From Sweltsa coloradensis (taxonomy: Eukaryota; Arthropoda; Insecta; Plecoptera; Chloroperlidae), in NCBI GenBank assembly GCA_024449915.1, contig JAMZAV010000070.1:642001-706000 (forward strand): a stretch of DNA of 64,000 nt. The letters run 5' to 3'. The position numbers and the translations under genes are program-made. The notes below the pieces were generated by a model that did not search any database, had not been told where the DNA came from, and saw only the letters and a program-made list of their open reading frames with translations. Positions 45,250-57,054 of the stretch are shown here, in pieces. Numbering within the stretch: the first letter of the stretch is position 1; every line of letters begins with the position of its first letter.

Positions 45250-46054
45250 CTAGGAAAACGCTTAAGTCCCGCCGCGTTGTTGGATGAGCGTATATGGTGC
45301 ATTGAGCTGCCATGTGTTACGCGGATTTTCTGTTGTTCTGTGAAAAATTCATTACTTAGTCGAAGATTTTTTTTAATTAAATTAAATTAAATAAAAAATT
45401 AACTTAATTTTTTTAATTAAACTAAATTAAATAAAAAATTAATTTTTTAATTAATCGTAATTTTTAAAAAGAAAAAAAAATCGTAAAATTGCAATTTTCA
45501 TAAGAAATAATTATTCGATTGCGCTCAAATTTAACACGAATATATTAATTCATGAAATGAAGGTTCTGTAAAAAAAATCATTACAATAGGGTAAAGCATG
45601 TAGGTGTTATAAGTCAAAGAATTGTTTTAAAAAAGAAAAAAACCCGTAAAATTACGATTTTCATGAGAAATAATTTGTCGATTATGCTCAAATTTCACAC
45701 GAATATCTTAATTCATAAAATTAAAGTTCTGTGAAAAAATCATTACAATCGGATAAAGCATGTAGGTGTTATAAGTCGAAGAAATTTTTAAAAAATCGAA
45801 AAAAATCGTAAAATTGCGTTTTTTATGAGAAAAAATTTCCCGATTGCGCTCAAAAACGTGGCAGTTCTAAGTTCAGAGATTTTGAAGGCCTCCATAAAAT
45901 TTCATCGCAATCGGAGTATCGGTTTAGCCGGAATCGTGTTAACAAACACACAAAAATACAAAAAAAAAAAAAAAAAAAAACATTCCGGATTTTTTCTCCA
46001 GTGTAGTGTAATGGAATCTTCGCTTCGCTCGCTACGCTCGCTTCGCTCATCCAA
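45250..46054 (-). mobile_element. Helitron-like element, family A, complete
   Basis: Minus strand: 5' TTGGATGAGCGAAGCGAGCG at 46054, a poly-T tract, three ~160-bp units (CGTAAAATTGCGATTTTCAT type) and 3' end GCTCATCCAACAACGCGG..GCGTTTTCCTAG at 45250, followed outside by T. Directly beside its 5' end another GAGCG-type sequence begins at 46055. Confidence 0.8.
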
Positions 46055-46527
46055 CGAGGGAGCGGAGCGATTGAGTGTCTCGATTCAACTCAAACGGATC
46101 TCATTCTGTGATTCTGTCTGTCTGTACGTCGAAAATCAGCCGAACCGCTGAACAGATTGCGCTGAAATTTTAAACAGACATCCGGCACGAGTTTACTGAG
46201 AACTGTTAACAAAATCAGCTAGATCCATTGCGATTTAATCCCTGATTTTTTTAAAATATCGATGCCATTTGTTTAGTAGCAACTAGCGGGACGAACTCTA
46301 CGTGTCTGCCATGGCATAGTGGTAAGCATAGAGCCTACCGTACGGAGGGTTGGGGTTCGATACCCGTTAGTTTTGAACTTTTTCATATTTTTCCACCTAC
46401 ATATTATTTTTGAGGGATGTGTGATGGGAAATAAAAATTGGGTGATTTTGTTTTATCTTGGAAATTTGTTAATGTTTCACTCTAATACGTTTTGAACACG
46501 ATTCGCATTTTAAATGTTCAATTTAAA
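46055..46527 (+). repeat. Unclassified element-like sequence with a tRNA-like patch
   Basis: It begins CGAGGGAGCGGAGCGATTGA right after the family A element and continues with TGAACAGATTGCGCTGAAAT, phrasing similar to the body of the GAGCG elements. At 46311-46375 CATGGCATAGTGGTAAGCAT and GGGGTTCGATACCCG look like tRNA A and B boxes, though the arms fold poorly. It may be a further Helitron-like family. Confidence 0.4.
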
Positions 46528-46705
46528 CTAGGAAAACGCCAAAGTCGATGTTAAACGAGTGTGTGAGCCAAGTGTTGAGTACCTGGGAACATCGCCTTTT
46601 CTCCCATATACCTAAGGCACGATCTAGCCCAGTATGGGGAATGATACCGGGTGCTATACACATGGCTCACTCACTCGTTTAACAACGACTTTGGCGTTTC
46701 CCTAG
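46528..46705. mobile_element. Palindromic element with a Helitron-like 3' end at both sides
   Basis: The left end CTAGGAAAACGCCAAAGTCG and right end CGACTTTGGCGTTTCCCTAG are inverted copies, extending through TTAAACGAGTG and GAGCCA for about 47 bp with few mismatches. Each side has the CTAG end and an AACG/CGTT hairpin. The flanks are A and T. Confidence 0.7.
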
Positions 46706-48190
46706 TGTAATATATCAAGTGTTATAGCGTCCGTCCGCCAGTGCGTGTGTCACGTCTCACGAATTAGCGGCGTCGGGGACGGGGGGCAGGGTGGTAGCTT
46801 GCCCCCCCCCCTTCTCCCCTACAAAAATGACGTAATAATCATAAAAGCATAAACCAACGAGCATAAATATTACATTCTTCAAATCATCTAAGTTTAAGCA
46901 AAAAATTAAATTCCCATACTATATTTTCTTTTTTCGTTCAGCAAAGCCCCTTAACTTCTTCTAAAACACTTAAAATCCACTTCAAAAAAGTATTTTAAAA
47001 AAATTGCCTGCGGCGCTAATGTGCCGACCCCCCTCCCCTGTTCACCTGTTCGCCACCCTGGAAAAATAGACTTCCGACGCGCTTGCAGTAACGATAAATA
47101 CGGAACAAGACTTGCGATTGGCCGATGATTTTAGTCAACCTTCAACAAGGATAATTTGGTGACCTTGGTGGAGTCCCTCAACAAAAGTTGTTACCCGGCA
47201 CCTCCACCAAGGAGAGTTGAACGCTGGGACAAACGTGGTATAATAACTGAAAGCTTCGCTCCCTATGTTAGGCACTTCCGTACCCGTGTACTTGTAGTAC
47301 ACGTGCCCAACTCTTGTGCTGAATATTGTCCACCGTTATGTAATGCGTTGTTGGTTCGTGTGCGTTGAGAGCTAACAACTGTGAATAAAATGCTTTTCCT
47401 CATGCACAATCTTGCTAAAAATACACCCTCCTCGACAGAAATAATAGTGTCTAGGACCCTCTTAGATTACCATTTATTGTTATGTTCTTCCAAAAAATAT
47501 TAGTCAAATAAAATCTGTTTTTAAAGCAGGGATCCTGAACTGTATTTACCGTCGTGTTGATGGACGAGCCCTTTAAAATGTCTAGATTGTAGATTTGGTT
47601 GTAATCAGTTCAATTTTAAATGTACTATTCAAAAGTAAACATTTTGGTGTACTATGAGCTATCGCCTTACCACTTAATGAACAAATGTGTTAATTTAAAC
47701 AGCGGGAATGGGGATTGAACCTAGAACACTTCAACTAACCAAATTTGTTTTTGCTTTTAAAAACAGAGGACTTGTCTAAAACAGGGCAAATGAGGCCAGA
47801 GAGGAACGATAAAAGTAAATGGAAAGGGGGGTAAGTGTAGTGTATTTTACCAACTGTACATTTGCATTCTCTCGATGTGATACTTTGTGCGTAACTACAG
47901 GGTTAGCTGCGTCTTGAGGAGACACTTCTTCCAACCCAACTATTCAGCTGCGGTGAGCGTGTTCAAAGTAACACTCGGTCGCTCCAGTTCTATCGGAATA
48001 ACACGCGTGCGATTTACATTTTATATTCCGTCCGCGAACACCAAGGGAAAGTGTTTTGTTTGTGTCAAATTGCAGAGTAAACTAGGGGGTATAGTGAGGG
48101 TGTCAGCCGTGGGAACATAATAGACAAACCCCAGGGCATATTCATGATGTAGTCACAGTAAGTAAGTAGGCATACGTTCGTAACATGTTG
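46706..48190. other. Mostly unassigned; two weak exon-like frames
   Basis: 47156-47368 (+) ends with a Cys-rich segment and is followed by AATAAA near 47390; 47900-48120 (+) follows a plausible acceptor (GTAACTACAG). Neither has partners or a recognised family, so they are not called as genes. A C-run lies at 46801. Confidence 0.35.
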
Positions 48191-48199
48191 AGAACACAT

Positions 48200-48610
48200 A
48201 GACTAGCCTTCATTACTGACAGTGTGGGCTCGAGATCTAAGTGCTTGACACTGATTCGGAAAATCCCGGCTACGAATACCATCGCGACCGGCAATCCTAA
48301 CTGAAGGTTTTTCCCGAGATTTTCCTGTCGTTAATGAGAATTCAATGGTTGAGTCCTCTTTAACAGCCCTCGGACATCCCTTCACAATTGTCCTACCGAC
48401 AACATACCTAGTTCACCTGAAGAGTGTCAACATGCCCCTATAACAAGTTTTCCTTGGCAAAAAAAGACTTAATTTTAGATCCAGCAGTGAAATTGGAAGA
48501 CCACAATTTAAAATTTTATCCCTTCCTTCAGTCAGGATTACCGGTCACGACGGGCATCGAACCAGGGACCTTCCGTATCCGAGACTCGCTTGAGTCATCC
48601 TGTCGATGAA
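48200..48610. repeat. Two SINE family 2 copies in opposite orientation
   Basis: 48200-48400 (+) has GTGTGGGCTCGAGATCTAAG, CGCGACCGGCAATCCTAACT, GAAGGTTTTTCCCGAGATTT and CCTCGGACATCCCTTCACAA. 48530-48605 (-) has the head only (TCAGGATTACCGGTCACGAC, GGCATCGAACCAGGGACCTT on the plus strand). Confidence 0.6.
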
Positions 48611-49732
48611 GTTGACCACTTTAAAAGACGGGCTTCATTGAAAGTGAGAGTTAAGTGTATCTCCGTTGAACATTAACCCACACCCCCCCCCCTCTCCCGC
48701 TATCGGAAAATACGTCAACGCAAGATAACTAAGTTGAAAGTGTTGACGAAAGAAAGCAGGTGGTTCGAAGATACTTCTAGTTAGCCTTGGTTAGCTGCGG
48801 CGAACCCAGTTGACAAAATAACTCCCGATGTATATACACTAGACTAGCGGACAGAAGTAAAGCAGAGGGAGTTCAGGTAGGTTCAATTTTAGCACTTTAT
48901 ACGTTCTAAGCGTTCTAGTTGAACGCAGAAAAATTATAATAGTAATCGGATTTTGTATTTTTCACTCCTTCCGTCTCACTAGTCACTAGCCTTAATCCCG
49001 CCTTGAAATAAAGACCTAAATCAATCAATCAATCAATCTTTCGTTCCCTACTATATATTTTTAATAGTAATTTAAATATCTAATTAAAGTCATAAGTGAT
49101 ATCGCATTGAGGAACAAAGGAACAAATTAATGGCGAAACTACGGGGGGTCAGAGGGAGGGGGGGGGGGCACAATTTTTATTTGACATGAGATATTTACTA
49201 AGATAGTATATAAATATTGATATATTTTTCTTATTTTGAAATTGATTCATCATCCATCTTTTACAAAGTTTTTGTCATTAAAAATCTCGTCAAAAAATAC
49301 TCCAATCAAACTCTTATAATTGACCAATTTTCCGAGGATGTGCGCCCCGGATCTGCATCAACTGGAGGCCCCCCACCACGACCTCCCCATTGTTTTTAAT
49401 CATGTACTTTACCCAGTAAAGAGCTAGTAACGCCACTGGAATAAACAACAACAAAATCAAATCCCTTATTACATACATATACAAACTTAGTCAATGTTTG
49501 ACCGTCGATCTGCTGAACTGTTTACTTCCATGAATTGCAGAATAATGAAAACAAATACGATGTTATACCCGAGGCAAAAGCTATTTTTAATTTAAGCTTT
49601 CAGTAAACAATATGCTAATAAAATAACCTTTCGATAAGTAGAACAATAATTTACAGTTACAGGACGAAATGTGCATTAAATCCAGCTGCAAACGAACTTC
49701 AATGAAAGATTAAACTCTCCCCTACCCTACCC
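48611..49732. other. Intergenic, no gene seen
   Basis: A CAAT tail-like run occurs at 49020-49038, resembling the end of the 5S-like element at 13860. A G-run lies at 49157. No supported gene. Confidence 0.4.
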
Positions 49733-49890
49733 CACTCAGCACTACTACCCTACCATACCCTACTCTAAACCACTCTACAACACTACCCTACCCCACTCTA
49801 CACTACTCTACACTACTCTACAACACTACACTACCCTACCCCACTCTACACTATCTACACTACTCTACAACACTACCCTACCCTACTCCA
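49733..49890 (+). repeat. Tandem simple repeat of CTACxCTAC-type units
   Basis: Irregular units such as CTACACTACTCTACAACA and CTACCCTACCCCACT run through the interval. Confidence 0.85.
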
Positions 49891-50224
49891 ACTCGTCGCC
49901 AAGGCTGCCACTCGATACGGCCGGATCGAACTCGGTGTAAACGCCCCCACTCACTGATAAGAATAATCGAACAATCGTGTTTCTCAAAATAGCGAAGAGC
50001 TTTAGAACGTTTGACGATAATTAATAGTGAAGAAACAAATCCATGTCGTGCTTGATGTACATGGGGCGTTCTGGCGACCTTGAGACGGGCTTGTTGCTAT
50101 ATCCCTGTGTGGCATGAGTTATTCTAGCTTCTAACATAAAGACTCTAATCCACCGATATACTTGGGTTGGGTATGTGAAAAATGTAACAAGCACATAATC
50201 AATTGTAAATATAATATAGTTGTT

Positions 50225-50400
50225 CCGAATTAGCTTGGTTTATTCTAATGAATCGTGCCCATCTGCCCAATCACTTGGTCGGCGCTTCCTATTTCAAATG
50301 CAAATCTCTGGTTGGCCATTATTCGAGCCTCGATGACGTCAACGCCGACAGTGTTGGCTCGGTGCGCTTTAAAATTAAAGTCCCCCACAGGTTTTTAAGT
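50225..50400 (+). repeat. Diverged SINE family 1 fragment
   Basis: CCGAATTAGCTTGGTTTATT, TCTGGTTGGCCATTATTCGA and AAATTAAAGTCCCCCAC keep the order of the SINE body (plus strand) but are heavily changed. Confidence 0.5.
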
Positions 50401-51024
50401 ACATTCGAATTACGTTGTTTTTTATCATTCTTTTTAAACAGTGTGAGAAGACACCACGAACGTAGCTTCACTCTTCATTAATTTGTTGTTTTAATGGATG
50501 GGTTTTCAAGTGGGTTTTAAGATGAATTAATAGCAAATTATAACAGTTAATTGCCGTTTAACGTTTTAAGTTTTTCATTATACGATAATATGTCTTCCCT
50601 TGCAGTGGCGGTACCCTTGTGTCTCCGGGGGCCCGGACCCCTGTGCCTCGGGGGGAGGGCCCCCACGTACCGGACAGAAGTAGACTCGCAGAAATCCACT
50701 CCACTCGCCTATCGAGCCCACACGTCGAGACGAGAGCCAGCCATAAGTAACTCTCCGCTACGACAAGAAGGAAGCAATCTCGATAAATCGCGGCTTCAGG
50801 TTATGCTATGCGTGGCGCGGTGTCCACCACCGCGCCGGACAGACCTAGCCTAACCCTCCCTTCCCTTATCGCGCCCAAGCCCGGGGTATTTCTAAACCAC
50901 GACAGGGATCCACGGTGATTGATGGTCGGGGAGCTAGTCACCGCCCTTAGTCAAAACACTCGCCGCTTCGATCTGGTTTAACGAGGTTGACTGAATTAAA
51001 ACAGCGAGGTTCTTATCAGCGGGG
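50401..51024. other. No secure gene
   Basis: A GC-rich block at 50575-50880 reads GGGCCCGGACCCCTGTGCCT and is open for 100 codons from 50551, but it is repetitive and lacks exon partners; it may be an unrecognised repeat. Confidence 0.35.
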
Positions 51025-51135
51025 TGGGTCCGCCGTGCTGGTGATTAGCATTTAGCACACGGGCAGACGGGCAGACTCTGATTCGGGAGGTCGTTGGTTC
51101 GATATCCGACACCTGCAATCAGAGGTGGAAGTTTA
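51025..51135 (+). repeat. SINE family 2 head
   Basis: AGACTCTGATTCGGGAGGTC then GTTGGTTCGATATCCGACAC gives the tRNA-like B box side; it is directly followed by a Helitron-like element. Confidence 0.5.
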
Positions 51136-51145
51136 TCCAGAGTTT

Positions 51146-51598
51146 TTGGATGAGCGAAGCGAAGACTTCAATTTCACTGACCCCCTCAAAAAAATTTGTC
51201 TTGGGTGGTTTTTTTTTTTATATTATTATTTTTTTGTCTGTTTGTTCGCGCTCTACCGGGCAAACGGCTTATGCAATCTTGATGAAAATTTGAGGGGACC
51301 TTCGAAATCTCTGAACTTAGACTTGCCACGTTTTTGGGTACAATCGATCAAATATTTCTTATGATAATCTTACTTTTACGATTTTTTTATATTATTAATG
51401 AGTTATGTTTGTGATATTAGGTAAACGGCTACTCCGATCTTGATGAAACTTTATGGGAACGTTGAAAATCACTGAAATTATATGTGTTATGATTTTAGAG
51501 ACATTGAAGAAATATTTCTTTTAGAAATCGTACTTTTACGATTTTTCAAAAGCTCATCCATCAACGCGATTGGAAAAAGCGTTAGCCAAGCGGCCTAG
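51146..51598 (+). mobile_element. Helitron-like element, family D, with a variant 3' end
   Basis: 5' TTGGATGAGCGAAGCGAAGA at 51146; 3' AGCTCATCCATCAACGCGAT, loop, GCGTTAGCCAAGCGGCCTAG at 51598. The hairpin stem AACGC/GCGTT is kept, but eight bases are added before CCTAG compared with other copies. It has two internal units (AAATATTTCTTATGATAATC and AAATATTTCTTTTAGAAATC). Confidence 0.7.
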
Positions 51599-51654
51599 TA
51601 TTCAGTCATAAGGCGAATTCTAGTGATAAAATTCTCTCAAATAGTCAAATAAAG

Positions 51655-52084
51655 TAAATAATGAATTCGTATTTAGAGTCTACCCACTCAGTTATATATA
51701 ACTGATTGTCAGTGGGGAACATTAAACCATATCGACCAAGCCAACCCTGTAGGCCTCGACGCAATCGACGAGTGAGCGATAACCAACCAAAGATCAATTT
51801 TTAACGGAAATAGGCCTATAGCAATCAGTGGTATGGACATTGGACAGTGCGAACACCCGCAGATCAACGCCAGAATCAACAAGGCCGATTCAGAACAACT
51901 TTGGATTTATTATTGTGCCTCATTGCTAGGACGGCTCCAAAAACACCGTTTGCAAATTCCTAAGCCAAGAGCTGATGGATTTAAATCCAAATTTGAAGTT
52001 AAACTTCTACCTACAGCGGGAATTGAACCCTGGGCCTTCTGCTTTGGAAGCAGAGAAGCTAACCACAAGACCAACGAGCCAGAC
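51655..52084 (-). repeat. SINE family 1, near full-length copy
   Basis: The minus-strand head GGCTCGTTGGTCTTGTGGTT, anticodon-like CTGCTTCCAAAGCAG and CCCAGGGTTCAATTCCCGCT, body and tail are all present. Confidence 0.8.
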
Positions 52085-52514
52085 ATAGACTTAGTTTGTC
52101 AATACCTAAAGAGGTATTGTCCCAGGGTGGTTTTTCTTCTAGACTAATTTTACCCATTGAGATACGAACATAGTCCGTTGGAGACTTTTTAGGGGTGCAG
52201 AACAATTTGTTTTACGAAAAAAATTAATGTAAAGTTTATTTCCAAAATTTGTCTTTAATTCATGTCCCTCGATCATCCATTTGCATTCGACTTGACGGCT
52301 GAATAAAACCTCGCAAACAACTGAAGCGCGGGCCGGAAGAACGTTGGATACATACATTTTGACCTAAAACATTAGCAAAGTGAAAATATTTGCGGTACGG
52401 TCAACGTTGTTCCAGACGAGTTAAAAATTGTATTGTTGTAAAGGAATATTTAGGTATTTAGGTAACTGTTCGAGAGACGCAAGAATTAGCTGTCCCAGGA
52501 CATTTTGAACGCAG

Positions 52515-52638
52515 GGGGTATATGGATCCCAGACCAAGAAGAGGTGTGGACTCAGAAGAGGAAGAAGAAGATGACCCTGAGACCTACACGAGTAGAATAA
52601 AATACCCGGGAGAATGTAGTGCCCTATTAAACTTCTAA
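52515..52638 (+). CDS. Possible terminal exon with an acidic cluster
   Basis: After acceptor TTTTGAACGCAG the frame (phase 2) reads GYMDPRPRRGVDSEEEEEDD, continues PETYTSRIKYPG and stops at 52636. The composition looks protein-like, but no other exon or family is identified. The next ~250 bases carry degenerate ACCTGAAGAA units out of frame. Confidence 0.28.
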
Positions 52639-52639
52639 T

Positions 52640-53250
52640 AATTGGTTTACCAATATTTTAGAAGTTTACGAAGAGTTTTATTACCAATTGTAATTTTATT
52701 AATTTTAATGATTTTAGAATGAAGAAGAGTTTTATAATACATTTTAAAATAATTATAAAATGTGAGCAAACACAGTACCTGAAGAAAAACAACACCTGAA
52801 GAACTAACGTACCTGAATAACATAGAGTAAGAAGAAGAATATACCGAAGAAATACGTACCAGAAAATTGTACCTGAGAAACTTGGACCATATACATCAAA
52901 GTCTCACTATAAAGTTTGGGACGTTATACATCCTAACTCACTTCAGGACATAACGACTAGGAAATATACTCCGTACTGGAACGGTAAGTTAGTCAGTTGG
53001 TGTTCACTTCAACAAGAAGTAGCAACTACAAGAACTTGAAGAGTGGAAAACAAACTACAAAGATGATCGTGAAATCCAACAAAGAGTGGAAAATAAAGAT
53101 AAAAGAAGAGAAAGAGAAAGAAATGTGTATTTGGGCGGAAGCCCGGGCGACACCGCTAAGGGTTGTCAACTACTGAAAAAACAAGTCCATCAACAAATTT
53201 TTTACTTCAAAATGTTTTTGGAGAAATTGTATAACAACGTTCTTCCGGCA
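52640..53250. other. Purine-rich DNA with degenerate ACCTGAAGAA motifs
   Basis: Between 52775 and 52880 variants of GTACCTGAAGAA recur at irregular spacing (about six times). No open frame spans them. The short frame at 53086 ends in a SINE head and is not a gene. Confidence 0.4.
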
Positions 53251-53259
53251 CTCGGTTCA

Positions 53260-53352
53260 ACTATAAGTCTGGGTGGCCGGTTTCGAGATTCGAACTTGGG
53301 ACCTCCCGAATCAGAGTCTCGAACTTTACGCTTGAGCCAACGCTCTCAGTAA
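53260..53352 (-). repeat. SINE family 2 head
   Basis: Minus strand: TTGGCTCAAGCGTAAAGTTC, GAGACTCTGATTCGGGAGGT, CCCAAGTTCGAATCTCG, matching the tRNA-like part of the family. Confidence 0.5.
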
Positions 53353-54014
53353 AGAAATCCCGAGCCATAAGCAAGCCATCCCTAAGTTAACAAAGGAAAC
53401 TATAATTAAGCGTTTCGGAAGTAAATTAACGGACAATGCGCCCTCGATAAACAAAAAAGAACAGCCAACAATGGAAGTCCATAATCAATCTTGTCATCCG
53501 GCCTTTGTTTGCCGTGATATCATTTACTCAACTACGCGTCCTGACTTCTGCTGGTTAATTAATAATCGTGCGTGTGACGGTGTGACTCGTGGTTCAGGGG
53601 CATAATTTGTTAAATACGGGGTAATTTTTTATTTCTGAGCTTTTATCGTACGTTGTGGATGTCATTTTTTGGAAAACTTTCAAGCGTTTAAAAAAGAGTT
53701 CCCATTATGTACTAAGTCCATTGTTCTTTCCCAAATATAATATCCACAAAAAGTTGCAACGCCAAATATTAAAAGGGTTGACAAATGAACTGTTTGATTC
53801 TCCAGATTTAGAGACGAATTCCCCAAATTTGCAACAATGACAGTCAATTGAACTCCAGATAGTCCACTCTCATTTCTCAGTCAGCCAACACAGTAAATAT
53901 CAAAGTTTTGTTGAATTTAAAAAATAATGTGAAATATGTATCAATAAAATTAGTAATTAACAATATGGAAACTTTCCAAGAATTTTACCGAACGCTTGCC
54001 AAGCATAAATGAAT

Positions 54015-54165
54015 AGATAATTTGCATGAAGTGAGTCTACCCACTCTGTCCCATAACTGATTTTCAGTGGGGACTTTAATTTAGAACGGACTAAGTCAAC
54101 CCACACTGTCGACACCGACGCCATCGATGAGCGAACAACCGATATTTTATGTCAAAGGAAGATAA
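54015..54165 (-). repeat. SINE family 1 tail fragment
   Basis: The plus strand shows GAGTCTACCCACTCTGTCCC, AACTGATTTTCAGTGGGGAC and CGACACCGACGCCATCGATG. Confidence 0.65.
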
Positions 54166-54659
54166 CTGAAACGTTAGTTAAATGAAAAGGGTCTCCATAA
54201 CCACAGGATGTAGTCCGCAGAAAAATGTTATTATTTTTGGGGGGCGGGACGAAACGTCCCCGTCAGCAATCATTATAAATAGGCACATATTGCGACAATA
54301 GTGTTACAACAAAACTCTTATTTGCATTGTCAGACCAAAATAATCGTTTACATCATGAATACGTTATTTCAGAAAGACGTTTTTCTTTACACAGAGGTGG
54401 AAGGCAATGGTGTGTAAGCTTAGAAACAATATTTAAATCAATCGTCACTCGAAATTAAGTTTAGCATAGCTCAGTGTTTACACTATTGTCCCAAAAATTT
54501 GCAAATGATGGCTGACAGGGACGACGTTACCCGGCCAAAATGTTTTTAAAACATATTTTGCAGATATATTTAAGTCCCTCTTTCATTTAGCCAACATTTC
54601 AGTCATCTTCTTTTGACATTTAAAATATCTTTTAGAGGGTGATACAATAGCGTTAAATA

Positions 54660-55095
54660 TGAAACGCCTACCCAACCCGTTGGACACGATTCCACCCACA
54701 AGCGATACTAGAATGAACCAGGCTAATTCAGCACAACCATAGAATGAATGTATTGACTACCTCGGGACGACTTCAAAGTCAGCGTTTACACATTTCCAAG
54801 CCAAGGATTGATGGAGTTAGACCATACATCTCAATTCTTTTAGGAATAGAATAGAATATTTATTGGCATCTTCGATTGCAATGCAAATACATCTTGACAC
54901 AATCGGTGGCAGCTGTGTTATGCTATAACTAACAAAATGTAATAAACGAAATATAATATTAATACCTAAGAAGTATAACCTAATCTATATGTAGCTAAAT
55001 AGAACCATGACATAGAGTATCATAAAACAGAAGCTACAAATCTTCTGCCTGAAGCGAGATCCGAACTCCAAAGCAGGGACTCTAACCACTGGCCC
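54660..55095 (-). repeat. Old SINE family 1 copy split by an insertion
   Basis: GGACGACTTCAAAGTCAGCG, AAGCCAAGGATTGATGGAGT and, after about 200 unrelated bases, CTTCTGCCTGAAGCGAGATC with ACTCTAACCACTGGCCCAAC mark body and head. The inserted DNA starts GAATAGAATAGAATATTTAT and looks like the tail of another retroelement. Confidence 0.55.
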
Positions 55096-55502
55096 AACAT
55101 AATTTCCTATTTGTAATTTCCCACCCCGGTGAAAAAGTACTCCCGTCTACTTTTCCTCGATCCTACACCTCTCGTTCGGTACCCGACATCGCTCGCAAGC
55201 TAAGTCGCTCCTCAGCTGAGAGTGCATGTTTCATACATGGGCATGCAGCTCGTGGTCAGGACGCGCGGTGCGGGGAGAGGATCGATGCAGCGTGCGCGGG
55301 CGTGCGGTGCCACCAACAGGTAGGTGACTGCACTCGGCCACTAGCACCACAAATCACATCGAGGAAAATAAGTGTTGTGCTCAAGTTGAAAGCCGTAAAG
55401 TAATTTAAAGTACAAGAGGATTAGACGAATTCCTGATCGCTTGGCTGGCTGGCGTCACAGTTGAAGCAAGTTAATTTGCACAGCCACTATAATATGGAAG
55501 TG

Positions 55503-55565
55503 GGAGTCCCCCACTGAAAATCAGTTCTGTGACAATGGGTAGACTTTAAATATGAATTTTCTTAT
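55503..55565 (+). repeat. SINE family 1 tail
   Basis: CCCCCACTGAAAATCAGTTC then GTGACAATGGGTAGACTTTA, without the head. Confidence 0.6.
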
Positions 55566-55600
55566 GTGTTAAACAATCGTTTTAATGCAACAGAAATTAA

Positions 55601-56383
55601 CTAGGAAAACGCTTAAGTCCCGCCGCGTTGTTGGATGAGCGTAATTGGTGCATTGAGCTGCCATGTGTTATGCGAATTTTCTGTTGTTCTGTGGCAAAAT
55701 CATTACTAAGTTGAAATTTTTTTAAAATTAAATTAAATTAAATTAAAAATTAACTTAATTTTTTAATTTTTTTTTAATAAATCGTAATTGTTAAAAAAAA
55801 TCGTAAAATTGCGATTTTTATAAGAAATAATTTCTCGATTGCGCTCAAATTTTACACTTATATATTAATTCATAAAATAAAGGTTCTGCGAAAAAATCAT
55901 TACAATCGGATAAAGCATGTAGGTGTTATAAGTCAAAGAATTGTTTAAAAAAAGAAAAAACCTGTAAAATTTCGATTTTTTATGATAAATATTTTTTCAA
56001 TTGCGCTCAAATTTCACAAAAATATCTTAATTCATAAAATAAAGGTTCTGTGCAAAAATCATTAAAATCGATAAAGCATGTAGGTGTTATAAGTCGAAGA
56101 AATTTTTAAAAATTGAAAAAAATCGTTTAAAATTGCGATTTTCATGAGAAAAATTTTCCGATTGCGCTCAAAAACGTGGCAGTTCTAAGTTCAGAGATTC
56201 GAAGGCCTCCATAAAATTTCATCGCAATCGGAGTATCGGTTTAGCCGGAATCGTGTGGACACAAACAGACAAAAATACAAAAGAAAACAAAGAAAAAAAA
56301 AAAAAAACATTCCGGATTTATTTCTCCAGTGTAGTGAAATGGAATCTTCCCCTTCGCTCGTACGCTCGGCTACGCTCATCCAA
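55601..56383 (-). mobile_element. Helitron-like element, family A, complete
   Basis: The plus-strand left edge CTAGGAAAACGCTTAAGTCC and right edge TACGCTCATCCAA are the 3' and 5' ends on the minus strand. Three internal units start near 55800, 55960 and 56120, giving a period of about 160 bp. The flanks are A (5') and T (3'), with no duplication. Confidence 0.85.
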
Positions 56384-56609
56384 TAATTTGCTTTTTTAGC
56401 ATTGTTAGAGGTTTGGTTTAAAACTAAAAGTATAAAAATAATAATTGTTTGCAAACTTTTTCTGGTTAGATTACAATAAATATTGGCAATATACTACTGT
56501 TAGTAATTAGGGCTGACCATATAGATCTATCCTTGAATGACAACAATGCAAAGTTACCCCATTTTTTAACCACATATTCCATCATTATCAATATAAAATT
56601 AAATAAAAT

Positions 56610-57036
56610 TAAGTAAATAAATTAATTAATTCGTATTTAGAGTCTACCCACTCAGTCATACAACTGATTTTCAGTGGGGAACCGTAAACCAAAGCGCCAC
56701 CTGTAGACCCCGACGCAATCGACGAGTGAGCGATAACCAACTAAAGATCGATATTTTTTTTAATAGGATATATTTAAGCAATCAGTTGTATGGACAGTGC
56801 AAACACCCGCAGATCAACGCCAGAATCAACAAGGCCGATTCAGAACTTCGAATTTATTATGTATCTCGTTGCTAGGACGGCTCCAAAGTTACCTTTACTA
56901 ACTCTCAAGACAAGAACAACTGATGGACTTTAAGTCCTGATTAGAAGTTTAAAAACTTCTGCCTACAGCGGAAATCGAACCCTGGTCCTCCTGCATTGGA
57001 AGCAGAGACGCTAACCACAAAACCAACGAGCCACAC
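56610..57036 (-). repeat. SINE family 1, near full-length copy
   Basis: Head (GTGTGGCTCGTTGGTTTTGT, minus), body and tail are present, with a small deletion in the body. It ends 18 bases before a Helitron-like element. Confidence 0.8.
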
Positions 57037-57054
57037 TTATTATAATTATTAGTA

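Noticed and set aside
46311..46375. tRNA gene candidate
   Set aside because: A and B box words are present, but acceptor and T stems do not pair well; kept only as a patch within a repeat.
50551..50853. 100-codon frame in GC-rich DNA
   Set aside because: Low-complexity Gly/Pro/Arg translation of a GGGCCC-rich block, without splice partners.
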